From CAYMJO01 sp964391305 (lineage in GTDB: Bacteria > Patescibacteriota > CALEFQ01), in NCBI GenBank assembly GCA_964391305.1, contig CAYMJO010000044.1:1-7443 (forward strand): DNA of 7,443 nt, read 5' to 3'. The notes beneath the pieces were generated by a model, which did not search any database, was not told where the DNA came from, and saw nothing but the letters and a program-made list of their open reading frames with translations. Numbering within the stretch: position 1 is the first letter of the stretch; each line of letters begins with the position of its first letter. Shown piece after piece: positions 5,459 to 7,443 of the stretch. A program made the position numbers and the translations under genes.

Positions 5459-6475
5459 TTAAATTTTAAATTTCAACACGGCCTTTATCACATTATACCA
5501 AAACTTGTTATACACGATATCCCAAGCGCCGACATAGTCAATTCTCTTCCCGCCAAAGCCTTCTTTGAACTTAGTAATTCCCGTCCATGAATGTTTGGGA
5601 GAATTCTTTGGAGCAACGCCACCAAGATCATAATGCGCGATGCCCCGTCTCTTTGCCTCGAGCATCGCCTCCCATTGTAAAAGATGCGGCGCCATAAGAT
5701 TGCGGTGTTCGTTTGATGACGCACCATGCAGATATACCGCGGTATCTTTGTAAAACGAATTTATATTAACCGCAAAAATCTTACCTTCGTATTCCGCAAT
5801 AAAAAGCTTCGCAAAATCGCCCGAACTCAAAACTTGTACAAGCGCCCCGTAATATTTTTTTTCATGAACAAAAAATTTGTCCCTGCTGGAAGTCTCCTTC
5901 GCAATTTTATAAAAAGCTTCCACGTCTTTTTGTTCAACGCTTTGCCTTATCGAAACTCCTTTTCTTTTTGACAATCTGATGTTGTATCGAGTCTTCGACT
6001 TCATCCGCTTCAAAATTTCCTCCTCGTCTTTCTTCAAATCAACGATTATCGTGTTCTTCGGCTGAATTTCCTTAGGAGCCTTGACTGCAGAAAATTCCTC
6101 ACAAATTTTTTCAAAATTCTTTTTCAAATTAAGTTCTCCTTCTGAAATCAAAGGGTCAATTCTTAAAAAAATGCATTTTTCTTTTTCTGCGATTTTTTTT
6201 ATTTCTTTAAAAAAAATCTCTGCGACTTCAACGTTTGTCAACAAAAATCTCGGCGAGTAAAGATACCATTTTCCCCTCGGCATGTCGTATTTAAGAATGG
6301 TCGCAGCGCCGACCAATTTGCCATTATTTTCAACTCCAAGCCGCCAAATTTTAAATCCCGCCGCCCGCTGAAATTCTCCCCATTGCCAAGTCTGCAACAA
6401 AGAGCATCCAACGCTTTGCGAAACAAAATCGTCGAGCGCCGCTTTATGTTTTGAGTCTAAATAAAAAAAGTCCAT
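5459..6475 (-). CDS. FemA/FemB/FemX-type peptidoglycan bridge aminoacyltransferase
   Basis: The 338-residue protein is of the family that uses aminoacyl-tRNA to add amino acids to the stem peptide of lipid-linked peptidoglycan precursor. It shows LLQTWQWGEFQ (26-36) of the first GNAT-like domain and RMKSKTRYNIRLSKRKGV (157-174), a basic patch. The second domain has LHGASS (249-254), RNLMAPHLLQWEAM (258-271), YDLGGV (282-287) and TKFKEGFGG (301-309). Length suits single-unit FemX-like members. I chose ATG at 6475: a TTG at 6490 would add five residues but lies inside the repeat, while GGAG nine bases before the ATG gives an acceptable Shine-Dalgarno site, itself supplied by the repeat. It lies 35 bases after ruvA and 30 before the Mur ligase, so the three are probably co-transcribed. 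Which amino acid is added cannot be told. Confidence 0.87.
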   Translation of the reverse strand: MDFFYLDSKHKAALDDFVSQSVGCSLLQTWQWGEFQRAAGFKIWRLGVENNGKLVGAATILKYDMPRGKWYLYSPRFLLTNVEVAEIFFKEIKKIAEKEKCIFLRIDPLISEGELNLKKNFEKICEEFSAVKAPKEIQPKNTIIVDLKKDEEEILKRMKSKTRYNIRLSKRKGVSIRQSVEQKDVEAFYKIAKETSSRDKFFVHEKKYYGALVQVLSSGDFAKLFIAEYEGKIFAVNINSFYKDTAVYLHGASSNEHRNLMAPHLLQWEAMLEAKRRGIAHYDLGGVAPKNSPKHSWTGITKFKEGFGGKRIDYVGAWDIVYNKFWYNVIKAVLKFKI

Positions 6476-6480
6476 GTGAA

Positions 6481-6534
6481 TAAGCTCCAAGCTACTTTTA
6501 AAAAGAAAGCTTAGTGTTTGGTGCTTAGTGCTTG
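6481..6534 (+). repeat. Dispersed quasi-palindromic repeat, copy 3, at the ruvA-femX junction
   Basis: The sequence runs TAAGCTCCAAGCT, ACT, an AT-rich loop, AAGA, AAGCTT, then TTGGTGCTTAGTGCTTG. It follows the order of copy 2 but has a slightly longer loop and lacks about ten bases in the right arm. A weaker hairpin joins 6481-6493 with 6507-6517. On the minus strand it holds the last codons and stop of ruvA (6511-6513) and the GGAG before the femX-like ATG, so it fills the whole gap between the genes. Confidence 0.8.
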
Positions 6535-7092
6535 ACGCACCTTCTCTGCAACCGTCAGTCCAGCATCAACACCTCGCAACATGTCACGCGCCTCGCTCTC
6601 CGAATATCCAAGATTTTTCAGAGCATCGATCGCATCGGCAGACGTGCCTATCGCTGAAGGCTTCCGCGTTTTATATTCGGAATAAGAAGGCAAATCGTCA
6701 ATCTTATCCCGCATTTCAAGAAGCAACCTCTCCGCGGTCTTCGATCCAATGCCGGAAACTTTTGTAAAAAGAGAAGAATTGCCGTCGATGATCGCCCGTT
6801 TAATCTCCGCAACATCCGCAACCGCGAGTATTCCAATTCCAGATTTAGGACCTATTCCGGAAATCGAAATCAATTTTTCAAACAAATCCAGTTCCTCTCG
6901 CGTCTCAAATCCATAGAATTCTTGGGCGTTTTCACGGATGTGCTGGTGTACATATATTCCGATTTCCGCATTTTCTTTCATTGCCTCCAAAAAATTTGCG
7001 CAAACAAAAACCTTATAGCCGATTCCGCCTATTAGTAATACAACGTAATTCCCGCCCAAAAATTTCACTTTTCCAGAAAGATATGAGATCAT
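6511..7092 (-). CDS. ruvA: Holliday junction branch migration protein RuvA
   Basis: The 193-residue subunit forms the tetramer that holds the four-way DNA junction and loads the RuvB motor. Domain I is the OB fold (1-62, starting MISYLSGKV). Domain II holds two helix-hairpin-helix motifs, SGIGPKSG (78-85) and SGIGSKTAERL (113-123). Domain III, for RuvB contact, is at about 150-190 (DAIDALKNLGYSESEA). Length is normal. ruvB and ruvC are not next to it here; instead it heads an operon with two envelope genes. The ATG has no Shine-Dalgarno site, and the predicted promoter puts the transcript start within about two bases of it, so translation is probably leaderless. The last residues, LSTKH, are encoded by the dispersed repeat and extend past the usual end of the family (inference). 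Confidence 0.96.
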   Translation of the reverse strand: MISYLSGKVKFLGGNYVVLLIGGIGYKVFVCANFLEAMKENAEIGIYVHQHIRENAQEFYGFETREELDLFEKLISISGIGPKSGIGILAVADVAEIKRAIIDGNSSLFTKVSGIGSKTAERLLLEMRDKIDDLPSYSEYKTRKPSAIGTSADAIDALKNLGYSESEARDMLRGVDAGLTVAEKVRQALSTKH

Positions 7093-7100
7093 TTGATTTT

Positions 7101-7129
7101 ATTATAGAAAAATATGGGAAAAAAGGCAA
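7101..7129 (-). promoter_or_regulatory. Promoter of the ruvA operon, predicted leaderless transcript
   Basis: On the minus strand, TTGCCT (7129-7124) and a perfect TATAAT (7106-7101) are 17 bases apart (7107-7123). The expected start near 7094 lies two bases before the ruvA ATG at 7092, so the mRNA would have essentially no leader. Confidence 0.6.
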
Positions 7130-7157
7130 CTTTTATGTAAAAATATGCCGTTCTCCT

Positions 7158-7186
7158 TTGACATAAAACGCTATAAAGTATATCGT
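7158..7186 (+). promoter_or_regulatory. Promoter of uvrB, predicted very short leader
   Basis: A perfect TTGACA (7158-7163) is followed after 17 bases by TATCGT (7181-7186), a four of six match to the -10 consensus. The expected start near 7193 gives a leader of about eight bases before the ATG at 7201. I looked for an SOS box between ruvA and uvrB and saw neither CTGT-N8-ACAG nor GAAC-N4-GTTC. Confidence 0.55.
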
Positions 7187-7200
7187 AAAAAATACTATCC

Positions 7201-7443
7201 ATGTTCGAATTAAATTCTAAATTCAAACCAACGGGCGATCAGCCTCAAGCGATCAAAGAGCTGACAAAAGCTCTAAAATCTGGCAAAAAATTCCAGACGC
7301 TTCTTGGCGTAACAGGCTCCGGGAAAACTTTCACAATGGCGAATATGATCGCCGAAATGCAGAAGCCAACAATTGTCATTGCACATAACAAGACCTTGGC
7401 GGCACAGCTTTGCGCAGAGTTTCGCGAATTTTTTCCGAAGAAC
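7201..7443 (+). CDS. uvrB: Excinuclease ABC subunit B, N-terminal 81 residues (cut by window edge)
   Basis: The partial gene begins MFELNSKFKPTGDQPQAI, the typical UvrB start. It continues through the Walker A motif GVTGSGKT (36-43) and motif Ia AHNKTLAAQL (61-70) to residue 81 at the window end. UvrB is the helicase-like damage-verification subunit of nucleotide excision repair, working with UvrA and UvrC. It is transcribed divergently from ruvA across a 108-base gap holding both promoters. No Shine-Dalgarno site precedes the ATG. Everything visible is intact; the remaining domains lie outside the window. Confidence 0.96.
   Translation, partial: MFELNSKFKPTGDQPQAIKELTKALKSGKKFQTLLGVTGSGKTFTMANMIAEMQKPTIVIAHNKTLAAQLCAEFREFFPKN

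Noticed and set aside
6476..6490. TTG start for the femX-like gene at 6490
   Set aside because: The five added codons lie in or next to the repeat. ATG at 6475 has a spaced GGAG and matches the usual start of the domain.
2207..6534. CRISPR array or insertion sequence as the source of the repeated units
   Set aside because: The copies are kilobases apart with genes between them, there are no regular spacers, and no transposase is encoded in the window.
7093..7200. SOS (LexA) box between the divergent ruvA and uvrB genes
   Set aside because: No CTGT-N8-ACAG or GAAC-N4-GTTC pattern is present, although both genes are SOS-regulated in model bacteria.

Overview
The window looks like chromosomal DNA of a small-genome, AT-rich bacterium, most probably a member of the Candidate Phyla Radiation (Patescibacteria). 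This is inferred from gene content: a Mur ligase whose N-terminal domain is replaced by a short hydrophobic stretch, a FemA/B-type aminoacyltransferase encoded between ruvA and that Mur ligase, a small divergent PAP2 membrane protein, and few Shine-Dalgarno sites. No marker gene fixes the lineage.

Layout, left to right. Bases 1-45 look like the 3' tail of a plus-strand gene, followed by a terminator hairpin with a T8 tract. A minus-strand kinase-like gene follows (1393 down to 132), split into two overlapping frames at an A8 slippery run. It has its own fully consensus promoter (TTGACA, 17 bp, TATAAT). Next is a minus-strand family 2 glycosyltransferase (2206-1532). Plus-strand genes follow: a DUF4430-type lipoprotein (2334-2780), a DUF6580/ECF S-component-like membrane protein (2867-3427) ending at a clear terminator, and a divergent PAP2 protein (3587-4024). 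Converging on these is a minus-strand operon, ruvA - femX-like - murE-like (7092 down to 4058). Divergent from ruvA is the start of uvrB (7201 to the window edge).

Functional themes are cell-envelope building (glycosyltransferase, PAP2, Mur ligase, FemX), scavenging of a small molecule (lipoprotein plus S-component pair) and DNA repair (ruvA, uvrB).

The most striking non-coding signal is a dispersed quasi-palindromic repeat of about 45-60 bp built from AAGCACCAAGCTT / AAGCTTGGTGCTTAG units, present three times at gene borders (2207-2257, 4022-4078, 6481-6534). Copies 1 and 2 match at 41 of 45 positions in a hand alignment, including part of the loop. The repeat supplies the stop codons of three genes. 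It encodes near-identical C-terminal tails (LSTKR, LSTKH) in two unrelated proteins, and it lies directly before two start codons.
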